64,000 bases of DNA from Streptomyces sp. NBC_01591 (GTDB taxonomy: Bacteria; Actinomycetota; Actinomycetes; Streptomycetales; Streptomycetaceae). Where the stretch lies: positions 7,254,001-7,318,000 of the forward strand of contig NZ_CP109327.1 in NCBI RefSeq assembly GCF_035918155.1. The letters are read 5' to 3'. Below are positions 51,706 to 60,583 of this stretch, piece by piece (within the stretch, counting starts at the first letter, position 1; the number at the start of each line of letters is the position of its first letter). A model generated the notes under the pieces. It was given only the letters and a program-made list of their open reading frames with translations, was not told the DNA's origin and did no database searches. Position numbers and translations under genes: made by a program.

Positions 51706-54243
51706 ATGGCAACGCCGACCATAACCAAGCCTGAAACCAAGAACGAAGCGCCGCAGCAGGAACTGACCGGACTGCGCGCCCGCATCAACGGCTCGCACAA
51801 CCCCGGCCTGTACCTCGGCGCCGGCGTGGGCGCCGCGTCCGGCTACCTCACCGGCGAACCACTGCTGCTGACGGTCGCCGGAACCACAACCATCGCGGCC
51901 AGCTGGGCGGCGCTCGGCATGCTGCCCGGCCCGTGGCGCTGGCTGCCCGGACAGGGCGAGCCGTGGGAATGGCTGTGCCGTAGCAGCAGCCGCAGCTATC
52001 GGCGCAAGGTGCGCCGGATGCGCAGCCGCCTTGCCCAGGACCACACGTACAGCCCGGCCGTCGGCAGCAACGGGCTGCTCGTACCGGTCGTCGGGATCGC
52101 AGACGGCTGGCGTCAGCGGGACGACCGGGCCGCCCTGGTCCGCCAGGCGACCGCCGAAGCCCACCGTGTGCGCTGCGCGGCCCTCCGCAAGGCGTGGGCG
52201 CAGGCCCTCCCGGACTGGAATTCCGGCTGGTGGCGCAGGTACACGCCCACCGAGATGGCGCTGCGGGCCGGTCCGCTCGCAGTGATCCCGGCCAGCGGCT
52301 TCGTCGAGCTGCCCTGGTGGGGCCGCATCGCCGTCCTTACCGTCAGCACGGGCTGGGGCGCCCAGGTCTGGCACCGACCTGCCCCCGCGTCGCTCGACAC
52401 GGCTGGCCCCGAGGGAATCGACTGGTACGTGGCCCGCTGGGCCGAGTGGATTGCCTGCGAACGCGGTCCGCTGCCTGCTTCCAAGCTCACCAGCATCGAC
52501 CTCGACGGCGACAAGCTGACCGCGATCATCATCTCCACGACGGCGAAGCCGGCGCTGGGTGTCGAGCAGGACTCGATCTCGATTGCTTTCGGGGTACCGC
52601 CGCGGGCGGTGAACGTCTACCGACCTGATGACATGGCTGCCAGCCGGGCCAAGCTGACCGTGCGGCTCAAGCCGCTTACGGAGCGGGTGGGGGACGAGCT
52701 GCCGGACGTCTGGCAGGAGTACAACCCCTACGAGGGCAGCGAGCTGTACGGGGTCGAGGAGACCGACACCGGCCGGAAGTTCACGATCCTGCTGCCGCGC
52801 AAGGGCACGCCGGTCACGGCCGTGCAGCCCCGCGTCATCGCCCAGGCGCTCGACATGCCGGGCGAGGAGGCCGTCTCTCGCCTGCACCTGCGGGCGCTGG
52901 ACTCCCGGCGGATCGAGGTCAACGAAATGTCCTCGAACCCGCTGCAGGACGGCGTCCCCCTGGACCTGGACGCCCTGGTCATGGACGCCGACGGGTACGT
53001 GTCGACCGGCCGTGACATCTACGGGCGGCCGGTCCGGTGGCGCCTGATGATCCCCAACGCGGGAAAGTTCGGCCTGTCCGGCGCACCGGGCATGTCGGCC
53101 GTGCACTCGTTCGCGTCCGGCACCACGGGGGCGGGCAAGACCTCCCTGGAAGAGGCCCTGCTGATCGCCCAGGCCGTCAACGGGTTCGTCTCCTGGGTGG
53201 CCGACGGCAAGGGCGGCGTGGGCTACGCCTCATGGGTCCATGACCTGGACTGGCTGGTCAAGTCGCCCCTGGGGTTCGCCCTGATGGCTCAGGGCGCCTC
53301 AGCGGTCGGCAAGCACCGGTTCGCCGTGCAGATGCGCATGCAGTGGCGTGACGCGGACGGCGACCTGGAGACGGGCCGGTCCTTCTTCGTGCCGGGCGAG
53401 CCGTTCGCGCCCATGTCGGTCACGTTCGACGAGTTCAACGAGATGGCCAAGGAGGGCAGCAGGGACAAGAACGCGACCGCCGTGCTCAAGGGCGTCTCGC
53501 ACCTGGGACGCCAGACCCGCGCCGCCGGCATCGGGGCGCGCGCCCACGTGCAGCTGCCCAACCTGGACGCCATCGGCTCGAACGCCGACGCCAACGCGGT
53601 CCGCGACATGCTCCAGTCCGGCAACATCGCGCTGTTCCGCACCGCGCGCACCGACGTGGACACGATGTCGCTGGGAGCGCGCACCCCCGAGTTCCGCCTG
53701 GAGACGATCCCCGAGACGTTCCCGAACGGGGCCGGCACCGGAGGCCTGTGCTACATCGCCGACGGCGCAGCCCAGTACACGCAGAGCCGCGTCATGTACC
53801 ACCACAACGCAGTCAAAATATTCCGCACGCTGCCCCGCACGACCCTCACGGACGGCGAGGAGGAAGCGGCCGGTATCGCCTACCTGCGCCGCGATGAGTA
53901 CCGGCACATGGACGCCTCGGAGGAAGAGGCGTTCCTGACGGACCTGCTCAAGTCCAGCAAGAAAAGCTCGGGCGCGGTCGTCATCGACATGAAGCCCACC
54001 GTCCCGGCCGCCGTCGAGACGGCGGACGTCGAGGACGACGACCTGGACGAACTCGTGCCGCCCACCCGCTCGCAACTCGTCTGGCATGCGGTCGATGGCG
54101 GCGCACGCCGCAACAAGCAGATCGCCGAGGTCACCGACCTCAAGCCCGCCAACGTCGCGGGCGCCACCGCCCGCCTGGAACGACTCGGCAAGCTCGCCCA
54201 GATCAACCGCGACTGGCACACCGCCGAACGCCTCGACGCCTAA
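51706..54243 (+). CDS. TraB/FtsK-type DNA translocase
   Basis: 845 aa (TTGGAGGAAA upstream). Two membrane segments lie at about 35-72 and 190-215. The RecA-like motor has Walker A GTTGAGKT (472-479) and Walker B SVTFDEF (571-577), with FtsK-like GLRQTR-type elements (GVSHLGRQTRAAG). A C-terminal winged helix (about 785-845) resembles the gamma domain that reads DNA octamers in TraB and FtsK. Streptomyces plasmids use such a protein alone to move double-stranded DNA between hyphae. The octamer cluster 2 kb upstream strengthens this reading. Alternatively it acts in phage DNA segregation or packaging. Confidence 0.75.
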   Translation: MATPTITKPETKNEAPQQELTGLRARINGSHNPGLYLGAGVGAASGYLTGEPLLLTVAGTTTIAASWAALGMLPGPWRWLPGQGEPWEWLCRSSSRSYRRKVRRMRSRLAQDHTYSPAVGSNGLLVPVVGIADGWRQRDDRAALVRQATAEAHRVRCAALRKAWAQALPDWNSGWWRRYTPTEMALRAGPLAVIPASGFVELPWWGRIAVLTVSTGWGAQVWHRPAPASLDTAGPEGIDWYVARWAEWIACERGPLPASKLTSIDLDGDKLTAIIISTTAKPALGVEQDSISIAFGVPPRAVNVYRPDDMAASRAKLTVRLKPLTERVGDELPDVWQEYNPYEGSELYGVEETDTGRKFTILLPRKGTPVTAVQPRVIAQALDMPGEEAVSRLHLRALDSRRIEVNEMSSNPLQDGVPLDLDALVMDADGYVSTGRDIYGRPVRWRLMIPNAGKFGLSGAPGMSAVHSFASGTTGAGKTSLEEALLIAQAVNGFVSWVADGKGGVGYASWVHDLDWLVKSPLGFALMAQGASAVGKHRFAVQMRMQWRDADGDLETGRSFFVPGEPFAPMSVTFDEFNEMAKEGSRDKNATAVLKGVSHLGRQTRAAGIGARAHVQLPNLDAIGSNADANAVRDMLQSGNIALFRTARTDVDTMSLGARTPEFRLETIPETFPNGAGTGGLCYIADGAAQYTQSRVMYHHNAVKIFRTLPRTTLTDGEEEAAGIAYLRRDEYRHMDASEEEAFLTDLLKSSKKSSGAVVIDMKPTVPAAVETADVEDDDLDELVPPTRSQLVWHAVDGGARRNKQIAEVTDLKPANVAGATARLERLGKLAQINRDWHTAERLDA

Positions 54244-54273
54244 CCCCAACCACACCGAAACGGAGAAAAACCC

Positions 54274-54501
54274 ATGACCATCACCCTCAGCGCCCTCTTC
54301 CTCCTCGCCTGCATCGGCCTCGCTATCTGGTTCAAGAAGGACAGCAGCTTCCGCAAGCGCGAGTTCCTCGCCGTCTCCCTGTTCTGGATCCTCGCCGTCG
54401 GCACCCCCTGGGGCGCCGACGCCGTCGACAAGGTCCAGAGCATGCTCGGCACCGGAGCCCGAGCCGCCAGCGACACCGTGAACTCCGTCTCCTCCAAGTA
54501 G
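54274..54501 (+). CDS. Small membrane protein
   Basis: 75 aa, two membrane helices (LSALFLLACIGLAIWF; FLAVSLFWILAVGTPW). Directly follows the translocase; spread-protein-like. Confidence 0.55.
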   Translation: MTITLSALFLLACIGLAIWFKKDSSFRKREFLAVSLFWILAVGTPWGADAVDKVQSMLGTGARAASDTVNSVSSK

Positions 54502-54510
54502 CCCCTACCC

Positions 54511-54535
54511 GGCGGCCCGCACTCGGCGGGCCGCC
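54511..54535 (+). terminator. Hairpin after the small membrane gene
   Basis: GGCGGCCCGC (54511-54520) pairs with GCGGGCCGCC (54526-54535), 10 bp, 5-base loop. Confidence 0.65.
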
Positions 54536-54581
54536 ACCACCCAATACGCCGCGCCACTTGGCCCGGAAGGAGACCCAGCCA

Positions 54582-55058
54582 ATGCCCGCCCAGCCTGAGC
54601 CCACCGACCGGGCCGAAGTCCAGAAGCTCGCGAACGCCGTCGAGGAGGCGCTCGCCGAGGAAATGAAGACCTTCCACCGCGACGACACCCCGCTCCCGAC
54701 CGTCGGGCCCACACCCCCGGTGCCCCAGCCCGGCCGGCCGCCCATGAGCCAGCGAGCCACCGACGCCAGTGCCCTCATGCTGTCCGGGGGAGTCGCGTCG
54801 CTCCTCGTCGGCGGTAGCACCTCCCTCGTGATGCTGGCGTCCGGAAGTGCCGACCCTGTCGTGTGCGCTGTCGTCCTCGGCGCCCCGGCCGTGCTCGTCC
54901 TAGCGATCGGCCGCCTCGCCGGACGGGTCAAGGACACCGTCGAGGCCGCCCCGCCCGTAATCCACCAGCACATCAACGGTGACGTCCACCAGGACCAGCG
55001 CAGCATCAACACCACCACCCGCGGCGTCATCGCCAACACCCGCAACCAGACCCGCTGA
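54582..55058 (+). CDS. Membrane protein of the transfer-like module
   Basis: 158 aa (GGAAGGAGA upstream). A soluble N-terminal helix and Pro-rich linker, then two membrane helices (about 65-110), and a polar C-terminus (NGDVHQDQRSINTTTRG). Unknown; fits a spread-type membrane partner. Confidence 0.55.
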   Translation: MPAQPEPTDRAEVQKLANAVEEALAEEMKTFHRDDTPLPTVGPTPPVPQPGRPPMSQRATDASALMLSGGVASLLVGGSTSLVMLASGSADPVVCAVVLGAPAVLVLAIGRLAGRVKDTVEAAPPVIHQHINGDVHQDQRSINTTTRGVIANTRNQTR

Positions 55059-55070
55059 CAGGAGAAGCCC

Positions 55071-55499
55071 ATGACCGAGACCGAGACCTACGAGACCATT
55101 CGCTACACCGCCGATGTGGTGGCCATGACGCCGGACGGCCACGTCCTGCTGATCGAGCGGGGCTGGGATCCCTACGAAGGCCACTGGGCGCTGCCTGGCG
55201 GACACATCGACATCAGGGAAGAGAGCCGCCCGGCTGCCGTTCGCGAGCTGTTCGAGGAGACCCGCGTCCGCGTGGACCCCGGCGATCTGCGTCAGATCGG
55301 CGTCTGGGACGCTCCCGGCCGCGACCCGCGCGGCAGGTACGTAACTGTCGCCTACGCAGTCATGGTCCCCGCGGACACTGTCGCCCAAGCCGGGGACGAC
55401 GCTCGCACCGCCCGCTGGTGGCCCCTGGACGACGTGCCCGAGCGGCTGGCGTTCGACCACGCCGACATCCTCCGGGTGGCCGTGGGCTCAACCTCCTGA
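55071..55499 (+). CDS. NUDIX hydrolase
   Basis: 142 aa. Nudix box GHIDIREE...RELFEETRV is near canonical (last Gly is Arg). Third NUDIX-fold gene in this prophage. It probably cleans up or converts a nucleotide derivative. Confidence 0.8.
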   Translation: MTETETYETIRYTADVVAMTPDGHVLLIERGWDPYEGHWALPGGHIDIREESRPAAVRELFEETRVRVDPGDLRQIGVWDAPGRDPRGRYVTVAYAVMVPADTVAQAGDDARTARWWPLDDVPERLAFDHADILRVAVGSTS

Positions 55500-55524
55500 G
55501 ACACCACAGCTAGCGCCCAGCACG

Positions 55525-55547
55525 GCCCCGGACTTCAGGTCCGGGGC
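55525..55547 (+). terminator. Hairpin after the NUDIX gene
   Basis: GCCCCGGAC (55525-55533) pairs with GTCCGGGGC (55539-55547), 9 bp, 5-base loop. Confidence 0.65.
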
Positions 55548-55601
55548 TCTGTCGTATCCCGCACCGTTGCCTGCTGACCGGGTGGCTGGGACTGTGGTCA
55601 C

Positions 55602-55889
55602 ATGGCCGACACTCACTCGCGCGGGTACCTGCTCGCCGCACGCCGGATGGTCTGGTGCGGAATCCTGCTCTTCGTGCTCGGCTTGGCTGCCATCGCTGCT
55701 GCGGCAAGTGATGGGGCGATTTCGTGGGAGTGTGACCCGACTTGCCGACGCGTAGAGAGTGGGCTGTGGAAAACAGTTGAGATGGTCGGCGCCGTGAGTG
55801 CCGGGCTGGGGTCGGTGCTGCTGGTCTCGGCGTTCCTGATGGTCATGCTTCGTCGGCCCCGCCCTGAATCGGAGAGCGGCGGTAGGTGA
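55602..55889 (+). CDS. Small membrane protein
   Basis: 95 aa, two membrane helices separated by a Cys-containing loop (WECDPTCRR). Unknown; could be a lysogenic conversion or exclusion protein. Confidence 0.5.
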   Translation: MADTHSRGYLLAARRMVWCGILLFVLGLAAIAAAASDGAISWECDPTCRRVESGLWKTVEMVGAVSAGLGSVLLVSAFLMVMLRRPRPESESGGR

Positions 55890-56037
55890 TTGACGCCGCC
55901 CTCGCGAGCCATCGCTCTGTGCCCGTGCTGCGAGTCGGAGGCAGGAGTGGCCGCAGGTCGAAAGCCGTGCACATGCGGACCAGTTCAGCGGCGCATTCCT
56001 CCTGGGAATCCGCCTGCACCATGAAGACCGTCGGCAT
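55843..56037 (-). CDS. Small protein, uncertain
   Basis: 64 aa, MPTVFMVQADSQEECAAELVRMC..., overlapping the end of the opposite gene. The sequence looks protein-like but there is no clear ribosome site. Confidence 0.35.
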   Translation of the reverse strand: MPTVFMVQADSQEECAAELVRMCTAFDLRPLLPPTRSTGTERWLARAASITYRRSPIQGGADEA

Positions 56038-56143
56038 GCGGCCAGTCTGATGGATAGCGGCGGCCTATCACAGGCGAATCGGCGATAGCTTGACGTGATG
56101 ACGTGGGCGAACGTATCGTCTGCCTCACTGGACACGCATGTCG

Positions 56144-56173
56144 CTGAGGGCCGCCCGACGAGGCGGCCCTCAG
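56144..56173. terminator. Hairpin before the late genes
   Basis: CTGAGGGCCGCC (56144-56155) pairs with GGCGGCCCTCAG (56162-56173), 12 bp, 6-base loop; separates the transfer-like module from the late region. Confidence 0.7.
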
Positions 56174-56194
56174 TCATTCCCGGCGGAGGTGAAC

Positions 56195-56431
56195 ATGGCC
56201 GCCATTCGTGGACTCGTCAGCGAGAAGGACGCCGCCTACTACGCGGGCCGGCCCGGGGTCACCATCCGGCGCTGGGCACATGAAGGCCGCATCCACCGAT
56301 ACGGAGCCGGCCGCGGCAACGTCCGCTACAGCATCTTCGAGCTGAACAAAGCCGTCCGCGACGAATGGACGCGCGCACTCATCACCCCCGGAGAAGCGCC
56401 CCCGCTACCCGAAGTCGCCGAGGCGGCCTGA
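56195..56431 (+). CDS. MerR-like HTH protein
   Basis: 78 aa from ATG 56195 (GGAGGTGAAC upstream). LVSEKDAAYYAGRPGVTIRRWAHEGRIHRYG is a helix-turn-helix_17 DNA-binding domain. It sits at the head of the late genes and may regulate them. Confidence 0.65.
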   Translation: MAAIRGLVSEKDAAYYAGRPGVTIRRWAHEGRIHRYGAGRGNVRYSIFELNKAVRDEWTRALITPGEAPPLPEVAEAA

Positions 56432-56447
56432 CTTGAGGAGATCCCCC

Positions 56448-56999
56448 ATGCCCACCAGTGACGCTGAGGGCAAGGACTGGTCCCTCGAACGATTCCAGCG
56501 CCACCTGCCTCGCACGGTTTGCGACATCGGGCCAGGGGAGGGCACCTACGCCAAGCTGTTCCGCCCGCACGATTCGGACGGGCCCGGCGTGTGGTGGACG
56601 GCCATTGAGATCCACAAGCCCTACGTGACCAAGTACAAGCTCAAGTCGACCAAGGCCCGGCGCATGTACGACGAGATCCACGTCGAAGACGCGCGCGACT
56701 CCGAGGAGCACCTGCTCCAACGAGACCTCGTCATCTGTGGTGACGTCCTGGAGCACATGCCCCGCGAAGATGCTGTAGCCCTGCTGCAGCGCATCGAGCA
56801 GGCCGGGGCATGGCACATCCTCGTGTCCGTGCCGATCGTCGAGTCCGAGCAGGGCGAAGTCGACGGCAACCCGCACGAAGCTCACGCCCACCAGTGGGAG
56901 GCAGGCGACATGGACGCCGTGCTCGCCTCGCTCGGCGGCACCGTCGAAGCCATGCGCGGCGGGACGCTCGGCGTGTGGTGGTGGTCTCGGCGTGGGTGA
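56448..56999 (+). CDS. Class I SAM-dependent methyltransferase
   Basis: 183 aa (GAGGAGAT upstream). VCDIGPGEGTYAKLF is motif I; LVICGDVLEHMPREDA is motif II/III; HILVSVPI follows. Substrate unknown; may modify phage DNA, protein or a small molecule. Confidence 0.7.
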   Translation: MPTSDAEGKDWSLERFQRHLPRTVCDIGPGEGTYAKLFRPHDSDGPGVWWTAIEIHKPYVTKYKLKSTKARRMYDEIHVEDARDSEEHLLQRDLVICGDVLEHMPREDAVALLQRIEQAGAWHILVSVPIVESEQGEVDGNPHEAHAHQWEAGDMDAVLASLGGTVEAMRGGTLGVWWWSRRG

Positions 57000-57130
57000 G
57001 ACCGAAGGGGACGTTCGTCCGCGCCCGGTATGCCTCGTGAAGGACTGCACGGGGAGTGACACGGAGATCCGCACATGGGACAACCGGGTGCTCCGCATCG
57101 TCCATGAACACTGACTCAGGAGCCCGCGCC

Positions 57131-57478
57131 ATGGCCCGCATCCAGATCCTCGAACTTCCCACCGTCTACCGAGAGCACGGCGAAGACGAGACGCCGTTTG
57201 TGCTCGTCATCGACCAGACCGCACCGCAACGCATCGCCCTCGGCGTCGACACTCCGTGGCGTGACTACTGGCAGGACATCGCCGACAAGGTCGGTGCCCG
57301 CGCCGCGATCGTCACCCCCGAGACCATCGACATTCCCGCCAACGAGGTCACGCTGACCGAGGCGACCGACGGCAACGTCGTCCGGATCCGCGTTGAACCT
57401 GACCTCGCCGGCTTCCGCGAGCAGGTCCTGGCCGAAGTCGCCAGAGCCCAGGCCGACGTGCGGGCAGCCCTGAAGTGA
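57131..57478 (+). CDS. Phage hypothetical protein
   Basis: 115 aa. Mixed alpha/beta (FVLVIDQTAPQRIALG) with a C-terminal helix. GTGA overlap with the HNH gene. Confidence 0.5.
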   Translation: MARIQILELPTVYREHGEDETPFVLVIDQTAPQRIALGVDTPWRDYWQDIADKVGARAAIVTPETIDIPANEVTLTEATDGNVVRIRVEPDLAGFREQVLAEVARAQADVRAALK

Positions 57479-57771
57479 GCGGGGGCTGGAAGAACTCCGG
57501 CCGGGTCAAACGGCTCCCGCCCGGGTGGCGGAAGATCCGGGCCCGCATCCTCGAACGCGACCCCGTCTGCAAGATCTGCGACGTCCGGCCGTCAACCTTC
57601 TGCGACCACATCCTCGCCATGCACGACGACCACAGCGAGACCGGACTCCAAGGGGTATGCGGTCCATGCCACGACCAGAAGAGCGCGCGTGAAGGTGCAG
57701 CCGCAGCGAAGGCCAAGGGCTACCCCACACGCAAGCGTCCGGCCGAACAACACCCAGGGATCAAGGAGTAG
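57475..57771 (+). CDS. HNH endonuclease
   Basis: 98 aa, GTG start. CKICDVRPSTFCDHILAMHDD and LQGVCGPCHDQKSA form a zinc-framed HNH motif. In tailed phages an HNH protein next to terminase is often required for packaging. Confidence 0.8.
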   Translation: MSGGWKNSGRVKRLPPGWRKIRARILERDPVCKICDVRPSTFCDHILAMHDDHSETGLQGVCGPCHDQKSAREGAAAAKAKGYPTRKRPAEQHPGIKE

Positions 57772-57774
57772 GCC

Positions 57775-57972
57775 ATGCCCCGCTACCTGATCACCTACCC
57801 CAAAGGACAAGGCGAGGGCATCCTCGTCGAAGATGAGCATCTGGAACTCAGCCTCGCGCAAGGCTGGGCCGTGCTCGACGACCAGCACGGCGTATGCCTC
57901 GCTGTCCCCTCACACGCAGGCGCGACCATCACACGCATCGACGCGTCCGATGGCGAGCAGCCTCAGGGCTGA
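57775..57972 (+). CDS. Small phage protein
   Basis: 65 aa, three bases after the HNH stop (AAGGAG upstream). Compact beta-like. Unknown. Confidence 0.5.
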   Translation: MPRYLITYPKGQGEGILVEDEHLELSLAQGWAVLDDQHGVCLAVPSHAGATITRIDASDGEQPQG

Positions 57973-58011
57973 CCACGAGGGCGACCACGGCCGGCGCGGA
58001 GGGAGGCAGGC

Positions 58012-58215
58012 GTGGATGTCTCCGATGTGCAGCAGCGCGTGCAGGCGATAGCCGATGTCGTAGCGGACTATGAGCGAGCTCACGGGCTAGAGGATGACCT
58101 CTTCACCGAGGCGATCACAGAGATCGCGAACATTTCGACCGACCCGCGAGCCAGGGCGCTCGCTGGCGCCGCCCTGCAGTCACGAGAGATCGACTTCCAG
58201 CGGCTCGCCGCCTAG
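58012..58215 (+). CDS. Small helical phage protein
   Basis: 67 aa, GTG start after GGAGG. Fully helical, acidic. Unknown. Confidence 0.5.
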   Translation: MDVSDVQQRVQAIADVVADYERAHGLEDDLFTEAITEIANISTDPRARALAGAALQSREIDFQRLAA

Positions 58216-58413
58216 CCAGCCCGGGGGGATACCCCCTTCCCCGTGATCACAGCCATCGGGGCCGTATAGCACCTGACTGTCTGTACGGGTTCCCTAGGTC
58301 CCCGGCCTGCACGAACACGCTCCGTGACCGAGGTCCGCCCGGGTGGCGGCCCGGCCGGCGCACCCCTTGAAGCCCGCGCGCCCTGGTGGCGTGCCTTGAC
58401 CCTGGAGGTCGAC

Positions 58414-58857
58414 ATGGGCGCACACGGTCCTATCCCGAAGCGTTCCGAGGAGCGCCGTCGCCGCAACAAGGACGACGGCGTCGAACTCACCCAGGCTCCG
58501 TCGGGCCCGCCGCCCGATCTGCCGAGCCTGCCCGAGCCGGACGGCCACTGGCATGACATCGCGACCGACTGGTACCTGTCGCTGCGCGAGTCTGGCCAGG
58601 CCGTCTTCTATCAGCCGTCGGACTGGGCGATGGCCCGGTATGCGGCTGAGCTGATGTCGCGGTTGCTGTCGGCGGACAAGGACAAGATGCCGAACGGGCA
58701 GGCTGTGGCTGCGCTCGACTCGGTGATGGCGCGGCTGTTGACGACGGAGGGCGACCGGCGCCGGGCACGCATCGAGCTGGAGCGGAAACCCGCTGAGAAG
58801 CAGACTCCGGCGTCCGTGACGGCGATCGCCGACTACCAGTCCCGTATCGGTGGCTGA
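58414..58857 (+). CDS. terS: Terminase small subunit
   Basis: 147 aa from ATG 58414 (GGAGG upstream). MGAHGPIPKRSEERRRRNKDD and WHDIATDWYLSLRESGQAVFYQPSDW are typical of actinophage small terminases. It binds the pac/cos site and hands DNA to the large subunit; its stop overlaps the large subunit start. Confidence 0.8.
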   Translation: MGAHGPIPKRSEERRRRNKDDGVELTQAPSGPPPDLPSLPEPDGHWHDIATDWYLSLRESGQAVFYQPSDWAMARYAAELMSRLLSADKDKMPNGQAVAALDSVMARLLTTEGDRRRARIELERKPAEKQTPASVTAIADYQSRIGG

Positions 58858-60583
58858 CGAGGAAGTCCCCGAGGTCGTTACCCCGTTCACTCTCGGTCCG
58901 TCGTGGCGCCGCGGCCCGGATAGCCGGTTCGTTCTGCCGGAGTTCACGCTCGGCTGGCATGCGCTGGCGTGGTCGGCGACGTACCTGCAGCACTACGTGG
59001 GTGCGCCGTGGCGATACACGCCGGAGCAGGCCCGGTTGACCTTGTGGTGGTACGCGGTCGACCCGCTGACGAACCGGTTCGTGTGGCGTGACGGCGTGAT
59101 CCAGCGGCTGAAGGGCTGGGGCAAGGATCCGCTCATTGCGACCTGGTCGGCCTTCGAGTTCGTCGGCCCTTGCCGGCCTTCGGGCAAGGTGGCCGATGAG
59201 GGCAACGAGTGGGGCGTCCCTGCTGGGCAGCCACTGGGGATGCAGCATCCGGCGGCCTGGGTGCAGATTGCGGCCGTGAGCCAGGACCAGACGCGGAACA
59301 CGATGACGCTGTTCCCGTCGATCCTGACGAAGCGCGCGATTGACGAGTACCGCATAGACCTCGGCAAGGAGATCATCTACGCCGACCGGGGCCGGGCGCG
59401 GATCGAGGCCGTCACCAGCTCGCCTCGTGCCCTTGAGGGCGGCCGGCCGACGAACGTGAACCTCGGCGAGACGCACCACTGGGTGGAGTCCAACGGCGGG
59501 CACGAGATGGCCGCAGTCATCGAGCGCAACGCAACGAAGAGCGCCGACGGCCAGTCGAGGACCCTGGCGAATACGAACGCCTACGAGCCCGGCGAGGACT
59601 CGGTGGCAGAGCGGACACGCGAGGCCTTCGAATCGGCGGCCTCGGGACGGGTGGCCGACGTCGGCCTGTTCTACGACTCGCTGGAGGCCCCAGCCGAGGC
59701 CAAGCTGACCGAGGCGTGGATCGAGCCGACCTTGCGGGCAGTCCGCGGGGATTCGACGTGGCTGGACATTGAGCGGCTGAAGGCGTCGATCCTCGACGTC
59801 CGCAACCCGCCCTCACGGTCTCGCCGGTTCTGGTTCAACCAGATCACCGCGGCAGAGGACGCCTACCTGGCGCCCTACGAGTGGGACGCGTGCCCGCACG
59901 AGGGCATCGAGCTGGAGCTCGGCGACGAGATCGTGCTGTTCTTCGACGGCTCGAAGTCGGACGATGCGACGGCCCTGGTGGGGTGCCGCATGGCGGACGG
60001 CCACCTCCATACCTTCGGGGTGTGGCAGAGGCCGGCGAACTGGCCGGACGGGACGCCGTGGCGTGTGCCGCGCGAGCAGGTGGACGGGGTGGTGGACCAG
60101 GTGTTCGCCGACTTCAAGCCCCTCGCGTTCTTCGCGGACCCTGGCGCCGGCCAGGACGACGCGGACGGCGAACGCTACTGGGACGGCTTTGTGGATGCCT
60201 GGGCGCAGCGATATGGCAAGCGCCTCAAGCTGAAGGCTGTGGCCTCAGGCCACGGTCAGCACGCGGTGATGTGGGACATGCGCGACCGGCGCCGTCAGCA
60301 GACGTTCACGGAGGCCGTGGACCGGCTCTACCGGGATGTCCTGGAGCGCCAATTGACGCACGACGGCCACAAGGTGCTGCGGCAGCACGTCGCGAACGCC
60401 CGACGCCGCACGAACGCGTGGGGCTACACGATCGGCAAGGAGCACCGTGAGTCGGCCCGGAAGGTCGACCTCGCGATATGTGCGATCGGCGCCCGCATGC
60501 TGCGACGGATGGTCATGAACTCGACGGCGTGGTCGAAGCGGTCGACGGCGCGAGGCAAGGGACGGGTGGTGGTGCTGCGATGA
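58850..60583 (+). CDS. terL: Terminase large subunit
   Basis: 577 aa, GTG start. The ATPase has a variant Walker A RLKGWGKDP (86-94) and a catalytic-Glu segment NVNLGETHHW (about 203-212). The RNase H-like nuclease begins with LFFDGSKSDDATAL (Asp366) and continues with FFADPGAGQDDA. It pumps and cuts DNA during head filling. Confidence 0.9.
   Translation: MADEEVPEVVTPFTLGPSWRRGPDSRFVLPEFTLGWHALAWSATYLQHYVGAPWRYTPEQARLTLWWYAVDPLTNRFVWRDGVIQRLKGWGKDPLIATWSAFEFVGPCRPSGKVADEGNEWGVPAGQPLGMQHPAAWVQIAAVSQDQTRNTMTLFPSILTKRAIDEYRIDLGKEIIYADRGRARIEAVTSSPRALEGGRPTNVNLGETHHWVESNGGHEMAAVIERNATKSADGQSRTLANTNAYEPGEDSVAERTREAFESAASGRVADVGLFYDSLEAPAEAKLTEAWIEPTLRAVRGDSTWLDIERLKASILDVRNPPSRSRRFWFNQITAAEDAYLAPYEWDACPHEGIELELGDEIVLFFDGSKSDDATALVGCRMADGHLHTFGVWQRPANWPDGTPWRVPREQVDGVVDQVFADFKPLAFFADPGAGQDDADGERYWDGFVDAWAQRYGKRLKLKAVASGHGQHAVMWDMRDRRRQQTFTEAVDRLYRDVLERQLTHDGHKVLRQHVANARRRTNAWGYTIGKEHRESARKVDLAICAIGARMLRRMVMNSTAWSKRSTARGKGRVVVLR

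Noticed and set aside
57076..57108. Mini-ORF MGQPGAPHRP with a ribosome-like GGAG
   Set aside because: Ten residues only, no support.
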